From assembly GCF_009914055.1 (NCBI RefSeq), contig NZ_CP028271.1, positions 3,782,001 through 3,846,000 of the forward strand: DNA of 64,000 nt, written 5' to 3'. The stretch's first letter is position 1. Each line of letters begins with the position of its first letter. Origin of the DNA: Mixta intestinalis. GTDB lineage: Bacteria; Pseudomonadota; Gammaproteobacteria; Enterobacterales; Enterobacteriaceae. This document shows positions 42,116-51,316 of this stretch, piece after piece. The notes beneath the pieces were generated by a model that ran no database searches, was not told where the DNA came from, and saw only the letters and a program-made list of their open reading frames with translations. Both the position numbers and the translations under genes were made by a program.

Positions 42116-44131
42116 ATGGATGTAAGCGATTTTTATCAAACTTTTTTTGATGAGGCCGATGAGCTGCTGGCCGATATGGAAAAGTATCTGCTGCAGCTGG
42201 ATGCGACATCTCCCGATAAAGAGATGATGAACGCCATATTTCGCGCGGCGCATTCAATTAAAGGCGGTGCAGGGACCTTTGGCTTTAAAATATTGCAGGA
42301 AACAACGCATTTAATGGAGAACCTGCTGGATGACGCTCGCTGTGGTGCATTAGGACTGACCAGCGACATCATTAATCTGTTTCTGGAGAGTAAAGATATT
42401 ATGCAAGATCAGCTTGATGCCTATAAATCTTCTCAGGAACCTGATGAGCAAAGTTTTCAATATATTTGCGAAGCCCTGCGGCAGATCGCTCTGCAAAGCA
42501 AACAGGGAGACGCGGCGTCCACGCCCGCACCGGCTGCATCTGCGCCTGAAACGGCCTCTGAGCCTGCTGCTGTTGCGGCGGCGGCGGATGGCGGCTGCCT
42601 GAATATCACCCTGCTGAAGGTAAAAGAGCAGGAGGCGCGTCTGCTGACTGAAGAGCTGGCCAACCTCGGCACGGTGCTCAGCCAGCAACAGGAAGGCGAT
42701 CGGCTACAGGTAACGCTGCAAACGACCGCCAGCGCTGATGATATCGAGGCGGTACTCTGCTTTATTCTCGAACCGGAACAGATTGCTATTACCACCGGCG
42801 CTGCGCCAGGCGAGGCTCAGCCGGAAGAGTCCGCAGTAGATAGTATTGCGCAACCGGCTGTCGCCGCTGCGCCGGTAAAAAGCCGTGCGCCTGCTGCGGG
42901 CAGGCCGGCAACGCGCGCACCGGCAGCGGAATCCAACAGCATTCGTGTCGCGGTAGAGAAAGTCGATCAAATTATCAACCTGGTTGGCGAGCTGATTATT
43001 ACGCAGTCCATGCTTTCGCAGCTCGCCGTTGGGCTGGAGCCATCGGCCCATGACACGCTGGTGAACAGTATCGCTCAGCTGGAGCGCAATGCGCGCGATT
43101 TGCAGGAATCGGTAATGTCGATTCGCATGATGCCGATGGAGTATGTTTTCAGCCGCTTCCCGCGCCTGGTGCACGATCTGGCCAATAAGCTGAACAAACA
43201 GGTCGAGCTGACGCTGGTTGGCGGCTCGGCGGAGCTGGATAAGAGCCTGATTGAGCGCATTATCGATCCGCTGACGCACCTGGTGCGTAACAGCCTGGAT
43301 CACGGCATTGAGTGTGCCGATGAGCGTATAGCGAAGGGCAAATCTGCCATTGGTAACCTTACGCTGTCAGCCGAACATCAGGGCGGCAATATTGTGATTG
43401 AGGTCAGCGATGACGGTGCCGGTTTGAACCGGGAGAAAATCCTCGCGCGCGCCCAGGCGCAGGGCCTCAACGTCAATGAAAACATGAGCGATGAAGATGT
43501 CTGGATGCTGATTTTCGCGCCTGGCTTCTCCACTGCGGAAAAAGTGACCGACGTCTCCGGACGCGGCGTCGGCATGGACGTGGTGCGACGTAATATCCAG
43601 GAAATGGGCGGGCACGTTGAGATCGCCTCCTGGCAGAACAAAGGTTCGACGATTCGCATTATCCTGCCGCTGACCCTGGCGATTCTCGATGGCATGTCGG
43701 TTCGCGTGGGCGATGAAACCTATGTATTGCCGCTGGGTGCGGTAATGGAATCATTAAAACTGACGGAAAAATCCCTTTACCGCATGGCGGGCGGCGAGCT
43801 GATGCTTCAGGTGCGCGGCGAGTATATTCCGTTGATTACCCTGCAATATGTCTTTGGTAACGGTGAAGAAACTGCCGATATCAATGACAGCGTAGCGGTG
43901 ATTTTACAAAGCGCCGGCGCGCGCTACGCCCTGACGGTTGACCAGCTGATTGGTCAGCATCAGGTTGTGGTGAAAAATCTGGAACTTAACTATCGCAAGG
44001 TGCCCGGCATCTCTGCCGCAACTATTCTGGGCGACGGCAGCGTGGCGTTGATTCTGGACGTCGCGGCGCTGGCGAAACTGTGTAAAACAAAGCGTGTCGC
44101 GGCTAAAAACGGACAGGCGTTCACTGTTTAA
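42116..44131 (+). CDS. cheA: Chemotaxis histidine kinase CheA
   Basis: Receptor-coupled kinase that phosphorylates CheY and CheB (671 residues). Domains in order: P1 with the phospho-His46 in AAHSIKGGAGTFGF; P2 CheY/CheB docking (about 160-225); an Ala/Pro linker; P3 dimerisation from about 280; P4 ATPase with N box RNSLDHGIE, DDGAGLN and VSGRGVGMDVV; P5 CheW-like domain from about 510. It is followed by cheW after 11 bp. Confidence 0.97.
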   Translation: MDVSDFYQTFFDEADELLADMEKYLLQLDATSPDKEMMNAIFRAAHSIKGGAGTFGFKILQETTHLMENLLDDARCGALGLTSDIINLFLESKDIMQDQLDAYKSSQEPDEQSFQYICEALRQIALQSKQGDAASTPAPAASAPETASEPAAVAAAADGGCLNITLLKVKEQEARLLTEELANLGTVLSQQQEGDRLQVTLQTTASADDIEAVLCFILEPEQIAITTGAAPGEAQPEESAVDSIAQPAVAAAPVKSRAPAAGRPATRAPAAESNSIRVAVEKVDQIINLVGELIITQSMLSQLAVGLEPSAHDTLVNSIAQLERNARDLQESVMSIRMMPMEYVFSRFPRLVHDLANKLNKQVELTLVGGSAELDKSLIERIIDPLTHLVRNSLDHGIECADERIAKGKSAIGNLTLSAEHQGGNIVIEVSDDGAGLNREKILARAQAQGLNVNENMSDEDVWMLIFAPGFSTAEKVTDVSGRGVGMDVVRRNIQEMGGHVEIASWQNKGSTIRIILPLTLAILDGMSVRVGDETYVLPLGAVMESLKLTEKSLYRMAGGELMLQVRGEYIPLITLQYVFGNGEETADINDSVAVILQSAGARYALTVDQLIGQHQVVVKNLELNYRKVPGISAATILGDGSVALILDVAALAKLCKTKRVAAKNGQAFTV

Positions 44132-44142
44132 GGATAAGCTAA

Positions 44143-44646
44143 ATGACCTCTTCCACATCCGGAACAAAAATGGCCACTGATAATCACGGCAATGAATACC
44201 TGGTGTTTACGCTGGGAGCAGAAGAGTACGGCATCGAAATATTAAAGGTGCAGGAAATTCGCGGCTGCGAACGGGTTACCCGCATCGCCAATACGCCCGA
44301 TTTTATTACCGGCGTGACCAACCTGCGCGGCGTGATTGTGCCGATCGTCGATTTACGCATTAAGTTTGGCCTGAACGTTGAGAAAAACAGCGACAAGGCG
44401 GTAGTGATCGTCCTGAGCCTGGCGCAGCGGGTGGTGGGTATTGTGGTGGACGGCGTCTCTGACGTGCAGTCGCTGAGTGCGGAACAGATTAAGCCCGCGC
44501 CTGACTTTTCCGTGACGCTTTCCACCGATTATCTGCTGGGGCTGGGTTCGGTAGAAGAACGAATGATTATCCTGGTGGATATCGAAAAACTGTTGACCAG
44601 CGAAGAGATGGAGCTGGTTGAAAAAAGCGTTAACGAAACGCTGTAA
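44143..44646 (+). CDS. cheW: Chemotaxis coupling protein CheW
   Basis: Adaptor joining chemoreceptors to CheA (167 residues). The SH3-like core is clear: LVFTLGAEEYGIEILKVQEI, TRIANTPDFITGVTNLRGV and VVGIVVDGVSDVQSL. Start at 44143 follows AGGATAAG; Met10 is an alternative. In E. coli tar, tap and cheR come next; here a strong terminator and the convergent fliC follow. Confidence 0.96.
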   Translation: MTSSTSGTKMATDNHGNEYLVFTLGAEEYGIEILKVQEIRGCERVTRIANTPDFITGVTNLRGVIVPIVDLRIKFGLNVEKNSDKAVVIVLSLAQRVVGIVVDGVSDVQSLSAEQIKPAPDFSVTLSTDYLLGLGSVEERMIILVDIEKLLTSEEMELVEKSVNETL

Positions 44647-44658
44647 TCACGTCTTCAG

Positions 44659-44684
44659 AGCCGCGCCCCGCGCGGCTTTTTTTT
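44659..44684 (+). terminator. Rho-independent terminator of motAB-cheAW
   Basis: AGCCGCGC (44659-44666), CCC loop, GCGCGGCT (44670-44677), followed by eight Ts to 44684. It lies 13 bp after the cheW stop. Confidence 0.92.
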
Positions 44685-44796
44685 GCCGCCTGTCTATGTT
44701 TCCCGCTCTCTTTCTTATCGGTTTATAGCGTCCACCGTACTGCCTGCCATTAGCCGCTTTCTCTCTTTGCGCTATAACCGCCGGAGAGCGCCCCAT

Positions 44797-44827
44797 AAAA
44801 AAACTCCCCGCCGTTGCCGGCAGGGAG
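44797..44827 (-). terminator. Rho-independent terminator of fliC
   Basis: On the minus strand CTCCCTGCCG, GCAA loop, CGGCGGGGAG (one G.U pair; 44804-44827), then seven Ts (complement of A 44797-44803). It lies about 40 bp after the fliC stop. Confidence 0.9.
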
Positions 44828-44867
44828 CGAAAGGGTAAAGCAGGGAGCGTCAGCCCTGTTATAAACC

Positions 44868-45953
44868 TTAGCGCAGCAGAGACAGTACGTTCTGCGGTAC
44901 CTGGTTGGCCTGAGCCAGTACGGTGGTACCTGCGCTCTGCAGGATGTTAGCACGGCTCATGTTGGAAACTTCAGAAGCGAAGTCCGCATCCAGAATACGT
45001 GAACGAGATTCAGACAGGTTGTTTACGGTGCTGTCCAGGTTGCTGATAACAGAAGCGAAACGGTTCTGTGCCGCACCCAGGTTAGAACGCATGGCGTCAA
45101 CGTCTTTCAGCGCGTTATCGACGGTTTTCAGCATTACTCTGGTCGGATCGACAAAATCGTTGCCTTTAGAAAGGGTAACCGCCTTAGATGTTGCATCTAC
45201 AGCTATAGTAATTTCTGTACTGACTTCAGTACCGTCTGCTTTGGTACCGACTGCGCGCATAACGCCATCGTCAGAAAGTGTGATTTTGCCTGAGCCGCCA
45301 GTCTCAAACACCGCGTCTTTGATGTCATCGATGTTCTCTTTCGTAAGTTTACCGGTGTTACCGCCCTGGGTAACTTCCATATCTACGGCAAGTTCTTTAC
45401 CGTAATCAATACGATCGGAGTAGTCGCCGACGTTAAAGGAATCCATACCCAGCTTTTCAGCGTTAACCTGCTTCAGGCTCAGATCGATAGTTTCGCTATC
45501 GTTAGCGCCAACCTGGATGCTCAGCGTCTGATCCTTGCTCAGAACTTTAACGCCGTTAAATTCGGTCTGTTCAGAAATACGGTTGATTTCTGCCAGACGT
45601 TCGTTGATTTCGTCCTGGATAGAAACACGGTCAGACTCAGAGTTGGTGCCGTTGGAAGCCTGTACGGTCAGACGACGGATGTTCTGCAGGTTGTCGTTGA
45701 TTTCGTTCAGCGCGCCTTCAGTGGTCTGGGCGATAGAAATACCATCGTTAGCGTTACGGGATGCCTGAGTCAGGCCGGTGATGCTGGCGGTAAAACGGTT
45801 ACTGATCGCCTGGCCAGCGGCGTCATCTTTTGCACTGTTAATACGCAGACCGGAAGAAAGACGCTGAATAGCTGAACCCAGAGAGTTCTGCGATTTGTTC
45901 AGGTTATTCTGGGCCATCAGGCTCAGGGCATTGGTATTAATCACCTGTGACAT
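44868..45953 (-). CDS. fliC: Flagellin FliC
   Basis: Filament subunit (361 residues), shorter than E. coli flagellin (about 498) because the exposed D2/D3 region is reduced to roughly residues 175-285. The conserved ends are intact: MSQVINTNALSLMAQNNLNK and GLRINSAKDDAAGQAI at the N-terminus, ADFASEVSNMSRANILQSAG and ANQVPQNVLSLLR at the C-terminus. A FliA promoter and 84-nt leader lie upstream and a strong terminator downstream, so it is monocistronic. Confidence 0.97.
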   Translation of the reverse strand: MSQVINTNALSLMAQNNLNKSQNSLGSAIQRLSSGLRINSAKDDAAGQAISNRFTASITGLTQASRNANDGISIAQTTEGALNEINDNLQNIRRLTVQASNGTNSESDRVSIQDEINERLAEINRISEQTEFNGVKVLSKDQTLSIQVGANDSETIDLSLKQVNAEKLGMDSFNVGDYSDRIDYGKELAVDMEVTQGGNTGKLTKENIDDIKDAVFETGGSGKITLSDDGVMRAVGTKADGTEVSTEITIAVDATSKAVTLSKGNDFVDPTRVMLKTVDNALKDVDAMRSNLGAAQNRFASVISNLDSTVNNLSESRSRILDADFASEVSNMSRANILQSAGTTVLAQANQVPQNVLSLLR

Positions 45954-46036
45954 GTTTTTCCCTCATATATAGGTTTGTTGTCTTTGATTGCAGTTTCCAT
46001 GCAATTTGATGATGCGTTGACAAGCGCATATTAAAA

Positions 46037-46063
46037 ATATCGGCACTACGAAAATTCTCTAAA
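46037..46063 (-). promoter_or_regulatory. FliA (sigma28) promoter of fliC
   Basis: On the minus strand TTTA, 15 bases, GCCGATAT. The -10 matches consensus at 7 of 8 bases and lies 84 bp before the fliC start. Confidence 0.82.
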
Positions 46064-46295
46064 AAAATATTTGCAGGAATTTTCTTTGTTGCGCAAAATC
46101 CAGGCGAAGAAATAAATGCAGCGTAGCAGGAAACATTTTTGGTAAACGCAGTTGTAATGATCAAAGCGGATAAAAGCCTGCGGCAACGGCTTTTAATAAG
46201 CGGTTAGATGTTTGTAAAAAAGTGACATAATTCCGTTTACCCTGGCGAAGGTGCTTTATTTATTAAGTGGGTCAGTAAAATCATCCTTAATGATA

Positions 46296-46328
46296 AACAG
46301 TATATTCACTAAAAAATAATATACTGTT
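46296..46328. repeat. AT-rich inverted repeat in the fliC-fliD gap
   Basis: AACAGTATAT (46296-46305) and ATATACTGTT (46319-46328) are perfect 10-bp inverted arms around a 13-bp centre. The 518-bp gap between divergent fliC and fliD holds no gene. This could be an operator or a hairpin; function unknown. Confidence 0.5.
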
Positions 46329-46400
46329 AACTAAAATAAGAAAATGCTGTAAAAATATCGCTAAAGGGGCATATTCAATCAATAGCTGGCGCGAAAAAGA

Positions 46401-46428
46401 TTTATCTTCACGCGGTTTATACCGATAG
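46401..46428 (+). promoter_or_regulatory. Candidate FliA promoter of fliDST
   Basis: TTTA (46401-46404), 16 bases, ACCGATAG (46421-46428), 44 bp before fliD. One base more than the other three sites and a weaker -10, but the same form and a fitting gene. Confidence 0.5.
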
Positions 46429-46471
46429 CTAAAAGAGACCAGGCAAGAATAAATCCTCAAAGGAGAATAAT

Positions 46472-47932
46472 ATGGCAACCCTATCTTCCCTCGGCATCGG
46501 TTCTGGACTGGATACGGCGACGATGCTGGCGCAGATGAAAACGGCAGAGCAGACTCGTCTCAACCCCTACACCAACTTAAAAAGCAGCTACGAAAACAAA
46601 ATTTCCGCCTGGGGAAAAATTTCCAGCGCGCTTTCCAGCCTGCAAACCACTATCAAAAAGCTCAGCGGGGAAGCCTTTAATACCCTTACCGTTAGCGACA
46701 ACAAAGCTTTTCAGGCGACGGCAACCTCAGACGCGGACGCCGATTCCCACAGCGTTACCGTTTCGCAGCTGGCGACAGGCCATAAGCTAAAAACCGCGGG
46801 CCAGACCAGCAATGAAACACAGCTGGGTGAACAGGCTGGCGGCAGCCGCACCCTGACCATCACCCAGAAAAATGGCAAAGAGGTCAAGGTAACCCTGAAA
46901 GATGACGAAACCTCGCTTGAGCAGATCGCCAAAAAAATTAATAAAGAGGATGGCGACGTGCGTGCCTCGGTGCAGCGCACCGGTTCAGAATATGTACTGG
47001 TATTAAGTTCTCGTACCACCGGCACCGACGGTGAAATGTCAGTGAACGTAGAGGGTGATGACAAGCTGGCGAATATCCTCAATACCTCAAAAGGCGGCAA
47101 GTCCGATGAGAATGACACTACCAGCGGCGATAAGATGATCTCCATCGCGCAGGCGCAGGATGCCGAGCTGACGGTAGACGGCATTAAATACACCCGCTCC
47201 AGCAACAGCATCTCCGATATCATCACGGGCGTAACCTTAAACCTGAAAAGCGTGTCTGAAAACGGTGCCTCGGAACAGCTGACGCTCAATGTGGATAACA
47301 CGGCGATCAAGTCTACCCTGCAGGATTTTGTCAAGCAATATAACGCGTTGCTGACGCAGACCTCAGCCGCCAGTAAATATGTGCCTAAAGATACTTCTGG
47401 TTTAACAGATGATCAGGTTGCGACGACCAGTTCAGAAAACGGCGCGCTGATGGGCGATGGCACGTTACGTAGCCTGGTGGGTGAACTGCGCTCGGCAATA
47501 AATGGCGTATATGGTGATAGCGGCGCGGATTATGATTCACTGGCTTCGCTCGGTATTAAAATCGACGCCGCCACCGGACAGATGACGCTGGATGAGAAAA
47601 AGCTGGATAAGGCGATTGAAGATAACCCGGAAGAAGTCGGGCGCATTTTCAAGGGACGCGGCGATAGCGAAGGCCTGGCTAGTGTACTGAGCGAGACCGT
47701 TACCAAGTATGTGGGTGATACGGAAAACAAGAAAGATGGTCTCATCAAGGGTATGACCGACAGCCTTGATGAACAGGTTAAGCTGGTTAAAGAGCAGATT
47801 GATAAAACGCAGAAGCTGATCGATGCGCAGGTCGAGCGCTACCGCGTGCAGTTCCAGAATCTGGACTCCACCATGTCGCAGCTTAATAACCTGAGCAATC
47901 AGCTAACCGCTGTCTTATCCACCATCGGTTAA
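46472..47932 (+). CDS. fliD: Filament cap protein FliD
   Basis: Distal cap (HAP2) that folds flagellin at the filament tip (486 residues, E. coli 468). The N-terminus LSSLGIGSGLDTATMLAQMK and the C-terminal coiled region VERYRVQFQNLDSTMSQLNN with QLTAVLSTIG are conserved. The middle is variable and rich in Asp, Thr and Ser. RBS AAAGGAGAA precedes the start. It is divergent from fliC and followed by fliS beyond a hairpin. Confidence 0.95.
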   Translation: MATLSSLGIGSGLDTATMLAQMKTAEQTRLNPYTNLKSSYENKISAWGKISSALSSLQTTIKKLSGEAFNTLTVSDNKAFQATATSDADADSHSVTVSQLATGHKLKTAGQTSNETQLGEQAGGSRTLTITQKNGKEVKVTLKDDETSLEQIAKKINKEDGDVRASVQRTGSEYVLVLSSRTTGTDGEMSVNVEGDDKLANILNTSKGGKSDENDTTSGDKMISIAQAQDAELTVDGIKYTRSSNSISDIITGVTLNLKSVSENGASEQLTLNVDNTAIKSTLQDFVKQYNALLTQTSAASKYVPKDTSGLTDDQVATTSSENGALMGDGTLRSLVGELRSAINGVYGDSGADYDSLASLGIKIDAATGQMTLDEKKLDKAIEDNPEEVGRIFKGRGDSEGLASVLSETVTKYVGDTENKKDGLIKGMTDSLDEQVKLVKEQIDKTQKLIDAQVERYRVQFQNLDSTMSQLNNLSNQLTAVLSTIG

Positions 47933-47947
47933 CCAATGGAGTTTGCG

Positions 47948-47977
47948 TAAGCAGGTTCTCTGCCTGCTTATTCTTTT
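47948..47977 (+). terminator. Terminator-like hairpin between fliD and fliS
   Basis: TAAGCAGG (47948-47955), 7-nt loop, CCTGCTTA (47963-47970), then TTCTTTT. It ends 12 bp before the fliS start, so it may act as an attenuator that lowers fliST relative to fliD, since no separate promoter was seen. Confidence 0.6.
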
Positions 47978-47989
47978 ACGGAGACGATA

Positions 47990-48376
47990 ATGTACGCCAA
48001 ACAGGGAATTCGCGCCTATGCCCAGGTCGATCTTCAAAGCCGCCTGGCAGGTGCGACGCCGCATCAGCTGATTACCATGCTTTTCGAAGGCGCGCACAGC
48101 GCTATCGTGCGGGCGCAGCTCTATTTTGAAAACGGCAATATCGCCCGCCGCGGCGAAATGATTTCTAAAGCCATTAACATCATCGATAACGGCCTGCGTT
48201 CCGCGCTGGATCATGAAAAAGGGCAGCAGATCGCCAGCGATCTGGAAGCGCTCTATAGCTACATGTCGCGCACGCTGTTGCAGGCGAATCTCAATAACGA
48301 TCCCGCGCCGCTGGCGCACGTTGATGAAATCTTAATGAACATCGCCGAGACATGGAAAGAAATTGAACCTCGCTAA
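47990..48376 (+). CDS. fliS: Flagellin export chaperone FliS
   Basis: Cytosolic helical chaperone that keeps flagellin unpolymerised before export (128 residues). The hallmark ATPHQLITMLFEGAHSAIVRA (about 21-42) and the C-terminal half with DPAPLAHVDEILMNIAETWKEI are present. It starts after ACGGAGACGATA and precedes fliT by 12 bp. Confidence 0.95.
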   Translation: MYAKQGIRAYAQVDLQSRLAGATPHQLITMLFEGAHSAIVRAQLYFENGNIARRGEMISKAINIIDNGLRSALDHEKGQQIASDLEALYSYMSRTLLQANLNNDPAPLAHVDEILMNIAETWKEIEPR

Positions 48377-48388
48377 TACGGGCAAGTT

Positions 48389-48727
48389 ATGAGCAAACCG
48401 CTAAATAAAGATTACAACACGCTTTATGAGATGAACCAGGCCATGCTGGTCATGGCCAGACAGGGCCAGTGGGATGATTTCGTCACCCTGGCGCAGGATT
48501 ACATTGTGAATTTAGGCGCGGTGCTGGAGCAGGTGCCGGAAACGCTCTCCGCCGATGAAAAAGCGCAGCTCGGCACGCTGCTGACCTCGCTGCAAAATAA
48601 CGAAGCGGAAATAAGTCGGGCGCTGGAAGCGCGGCTGGACGTACTGAAAAAAGGCATCTCTTCGCTGCATAACGGTAAAAAATGCAGCCAGGCCTATACC
48701 TCGCAGATTATATCGCCGTTTCAGTAA
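48389..48727 (+). CDS. fliT: FliD chaperone and FlhDC inhibitor FliT
   Basis: Small helical protein (112 residues) that binds FliD and, in Salmonella, inhibits FlhDC. The middle segment DEKAQLGTLLTSLQNNEAEI and the conserved LLKxQG-like W-D-DF patch (GQWDDFVTLAQDYI) fit the family; it is less conserved than FliS. Position after fliS is the strongest support. Confidence 0.88.
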   Translation: MSKPLNKDYNTLYEMNQAMLVMARQGQWDDFVTLAQDYIVNLGAVLEQVPETLSADEKAQLGTLLTSLQNNEAEISRALEARLDVLKKGISSLHNGKKCSQAYTSQIISPFQ

Positions 48728-48795
48728 CGGCGATGGACCGTTCTGTCAGTTATCTCTTCTGTCCCGTTCGTTGACGCCGGTTTCCCGGTCAGTTT

Positions 48796-49206
48796 TCACC
48801 ACTGATAATTGATTGTCACCTGACTACGCGTAACCTGAACGGGAGGCCTCAGTTGTCCGTAAGCCTCTACCGCGTAGATAAAGCGCAGCGTTTCACCGGG
48901 TAAAAAAGGCAGCGGCGCGGCCCGCTGTCCGGTAAGCCGATCCAGCTCAATACAGGCGCTGACGCTACATAGCTTAATTTGCAGGCCGTGTGGTGCCGGG
49001 GAAAGCAGACTAATGCGCCAGGCAATGTTGTTCAGGCTGGCATTTTTCGGCAGCGGCGAGGCCGGGCTGATGGCTGGCCCTGGGTAACTCTGCTTGCCGA
49101 TGCTAAGCCGTGGTCCAGCGGCGCTGCCGCTCCAGGAGCCGTGCACCGCCAGTGCCGAAAGTGGCGCGATCGTTAGCAGCGCGGCGGCAATCAGATTCAG
49201 CTTCAC
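48796..49206 (-). CDS. flhE: Periplasmic flagellar protein FlhE
   Basis: Periplasmic protein (136 residues) that in Salmonella prevents proton leak through the export gate; not essential for assembly. Signal peptide MKLNLIAAALLTIAPLSALA with cleavage after ALA (about residue 20). Two cysteines (LCSVSACIEL) may form a disulfide. Its start overlaps the flhA stop by 4 bp; it ends the cheR-to-flhE operon and converges with fliT. Confidence 0.92.
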   Translation of the reverse strand: MKLNLIAAALLTIAPLSALAVHGSWSGSAAGPRLSIGKQSYPGPAISPASPLPKNASLNNIAWRISLLSPAPHGLQIKLCSVSACIELDRLTGQRAAPLPFLPGETLRFIYAVEAYGQLRPPVQVTRSQVTINYQW

Positions 49207-51311
49207 CGCTGGCCTCCAATCACGTGGGTCATACGCACCGTGCGGCTATGGTTCAGCTCCAGGTTGGAGAGCACCGCCAGCTGCGGGAAGACGCGGCGCA
49301 GGAAGCGTGACAGCATCAGACGCAGCGGCTGGTTAACCAGCAGCACCGGCGGCGCATCAAGCGCCTCCTGCTGCTGAATGGCGCGTTCCGTTTGCGCAAT
49401 CAGGTTCTCCGCAATACCCGGCTCGATGGCGCTCCCATTCTGAATGGCCTGGATCAGCAGCCGCTCCAGCTCCATATCAAGGCCGATAACCTGAATCTCA
49501 GGGCGGTTCTGGAACCACTGTTGCGTAATGGCACGTCCCAGGCGAATACGTACCTGCGCCGTCAGCTCATCGGCATCATTTTGCCCCGGTGCGAACTCCG
49601 CCAGCGTATCGACAATAGTGCGCATGTCGCGGATAGAGACGCGCTCCGCCAGCAGGTTTTGTAGCACCTTATGGAACAGGGTGAGCGAGATAACGGAAGG
49701 AATAAAATCCTCCACCAGCTTCGGCATCTCTTTAGCAATCTGATCCAGTAGCTGTTGTGTCTCCTGACGGCTGAACAGCTCGTCGGTATGCAGGCCGATC
49801 AGATGGTTGAGGTGCGTTGCCACAACCGAGCTGGGATCGACCACCGTATAACCCTGAATTGCCGCCTGGTCGCGTAATACTTCATCAATCCAGACCGCAG
49901 GCAGGCCAAAGGCGGGTTCCTGACAGGGCTGCCCATTGAGGCTTCCCTCGGCGCAGCCAGGATCGATCGCCATCCAGCGCTCCGGCTGAATTTCACCCCG
50001 ACCGATTTCGACACCTTTAAGCAGGATGCGGTAGTCGCCGGGCGCCAGATCGAGGTTATCGCGAATATGCACCGGCGGCGGCAGGAAGCCCATATCCTGT
50101 GCGAATTTTTTACGGATGCCACGAATACGCGCCAGCAGCTGACCATCCTGCGCCGAATCCACCAGCGGGATCAGGCGATAGCCCACTTCCAGCCCCAGCA
50201 CATCTTCCAGCTGTACGTCAGACCAGGAGGCTTCGGCCGCCTGCGCCGCCTCCGCTTTAGCTTTTGCCGCTTCACGGCTGGTACTGCCCGCCTGCGCCGC
50301 AGCCGCCGCAGGAGTGGGAAGTTCACGCCCGCGCAGCCACCAGGCGGCACCGAGCAGGGCGGCGGTGAACAGCAGGAACACCAGGTTCGGCATGCCCGGA
50401 ATGATACCGAGCAGGCCGATTACCCCGGCGGAGAGCAGCATAACGCGCGGGTTATTCAGCAGCTGGGTGACCATCTGCTCGCCGATATCCTGCTCGTTCG
50501 AGACGCGGGTAACGATCACACCGGCGGCGGTGGAGATAATCAGCGCCGGGATTTGTGCTACCAGGCCATCGCCGATGGTCAGCAGCGTGTAGGCCTCGCC
50601 CGCCTGGGCAAACGACATGTCGTGCTGCATCATGCCGATCATCAGGCCGCCGATAATGTTGATTGCCATAATCAGCAGGCCCGCGATGGCGTCACCGCGT
50701 ACGAACTTACTGGCACCGTCCATCGAGCCGTAGAAATCGGACTCCTGCGTTACTTCGGCGCGCCGTTTCTTGGCTTCCTCTTCGCCGATCAGCCCGGCAT
50801 TGAGATCGGCATCGATTGCCATCTGTTTGCCCGGCATCCCGTCCAGCACGAAGCGTGCGCCCACTTCGGCGATACGTCCGGCACCTTTGGTGATAACCAT
50901 AAAGTTAATGATGATCAGGATGGCGAACACCACGATACCGATAGCGAAGTTGCCGCCCACCAGAAAATGACCGAAAGCTTCAACCACCTGGCCCGCCGCG
51001 CTGGCACCGGTATGGCCTTCCAGCAGAATAATACGCGTCGAGGCGATGTTCAGCGCCAGGCGCAGTAGCGTCGAAAACAGCAGAACGGTAGGAAAAGCAG
51101 AGAACTCCAGCGTCTTCTGGGTAAACATCGCCACCATCAGTATCATCAGCGACAGGACGATATTAAAGGTGAACAGCAGATCCAGTAAAAATGCCGGCAG
51201 CGGCAGCACCATCATGGCCAGAATCAGCATGATCAGTACCGGTCCGGCCATGATTTGCCACTGCGTATCTTTCAAAGGCGGCAGACGAAGCTTGCTGGCG
51301 AAATTTGACAT
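49203..51311 (-). CDS. flhA: Flagellar export gate protein FlhA
   Basis: Largest part of the flagellar type III export gate (702 residues, E. coli 692). The N-terminal half has eight predicted membrane segments (about 20-325) and the FHIPEP signature RIAEVGARFVLDGMPGKQMA. A linker rich in Ala (about 330-360) leads to the cytosolic substrate-docking domain with LDLAPGDYRILLKGVEIGRG. The linker (AAAAAQAGSTSREAAKAKAE region) is somewhat long. It follows flhB by 5 bp. Confidence 0.97.
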   Translation of the reverse strand: MSNFASKLRLPPLKDTQWQIMAGPVLIMLILAMMVLPLPAFLLDLLFTFNIVLSLMILMVAMFTQKTLEFSAFPTVLLFSTLLRLALNIASTRIILLEGHTGASAAGQVVEAFGHFLVGGNFAIGIVVFAILIIINFMVITKGAGRIAEVGARFVLDGMPGKQMAIDADLNAGLIGEEEAKKRRAEVTQESDFYGSMDGASKFVRGDAIAGLLIMAINIIGGLMIGMMQHDMSFAQAGEAYTLLTIGDGLVAQIPALIISTAAGVIVTRVSNEQDIGEQMVTQLLNNPRVMLLSAGVIGLLGIIPGMPNLVFLLFTAALLGAAWWLRGRELPTPAAAAAQAGSTSREAAKAKAEAAQAAEASWSDVQLEDVLGLEVGYRLIPLVDSAQDGQLLARIRGIRKKFAQDMGFLPPPVHIRDNLDLAPGDYRILLKGVEIGRGEIQPERWMAIDPGCAEGSLNGQPCQEPAFGLPAVWIDEVLRDQAAIQGYTVVDPSSVVATHLNHLIGLHTDELFSRQETQQLLDQIAKEMPKLVEDFIPSVISLTLFHKVLQNLLAERVSIRDMRTIVDTLAEFAPGQNDADELTAQVRIRLGRAITQQWFQNRPEIQVIGLDMELERLLIQAIQNGSAIEPGIAENLIAQTERAIQQQEALDAPPVLLVNQPLRLMLSRFLRRVFPQLAVLSNLELNHSRTVRMTHVIGGQR

Positions 51312-51316
51312 GACTC

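Noticed and set aside
50067..51068. Long plus-strand open frame (333 codons) opposite flhA
   Set aside because: Antisense shadow of flhA, rich in His, Gln, Arg and Asp, with no recognisable domain.
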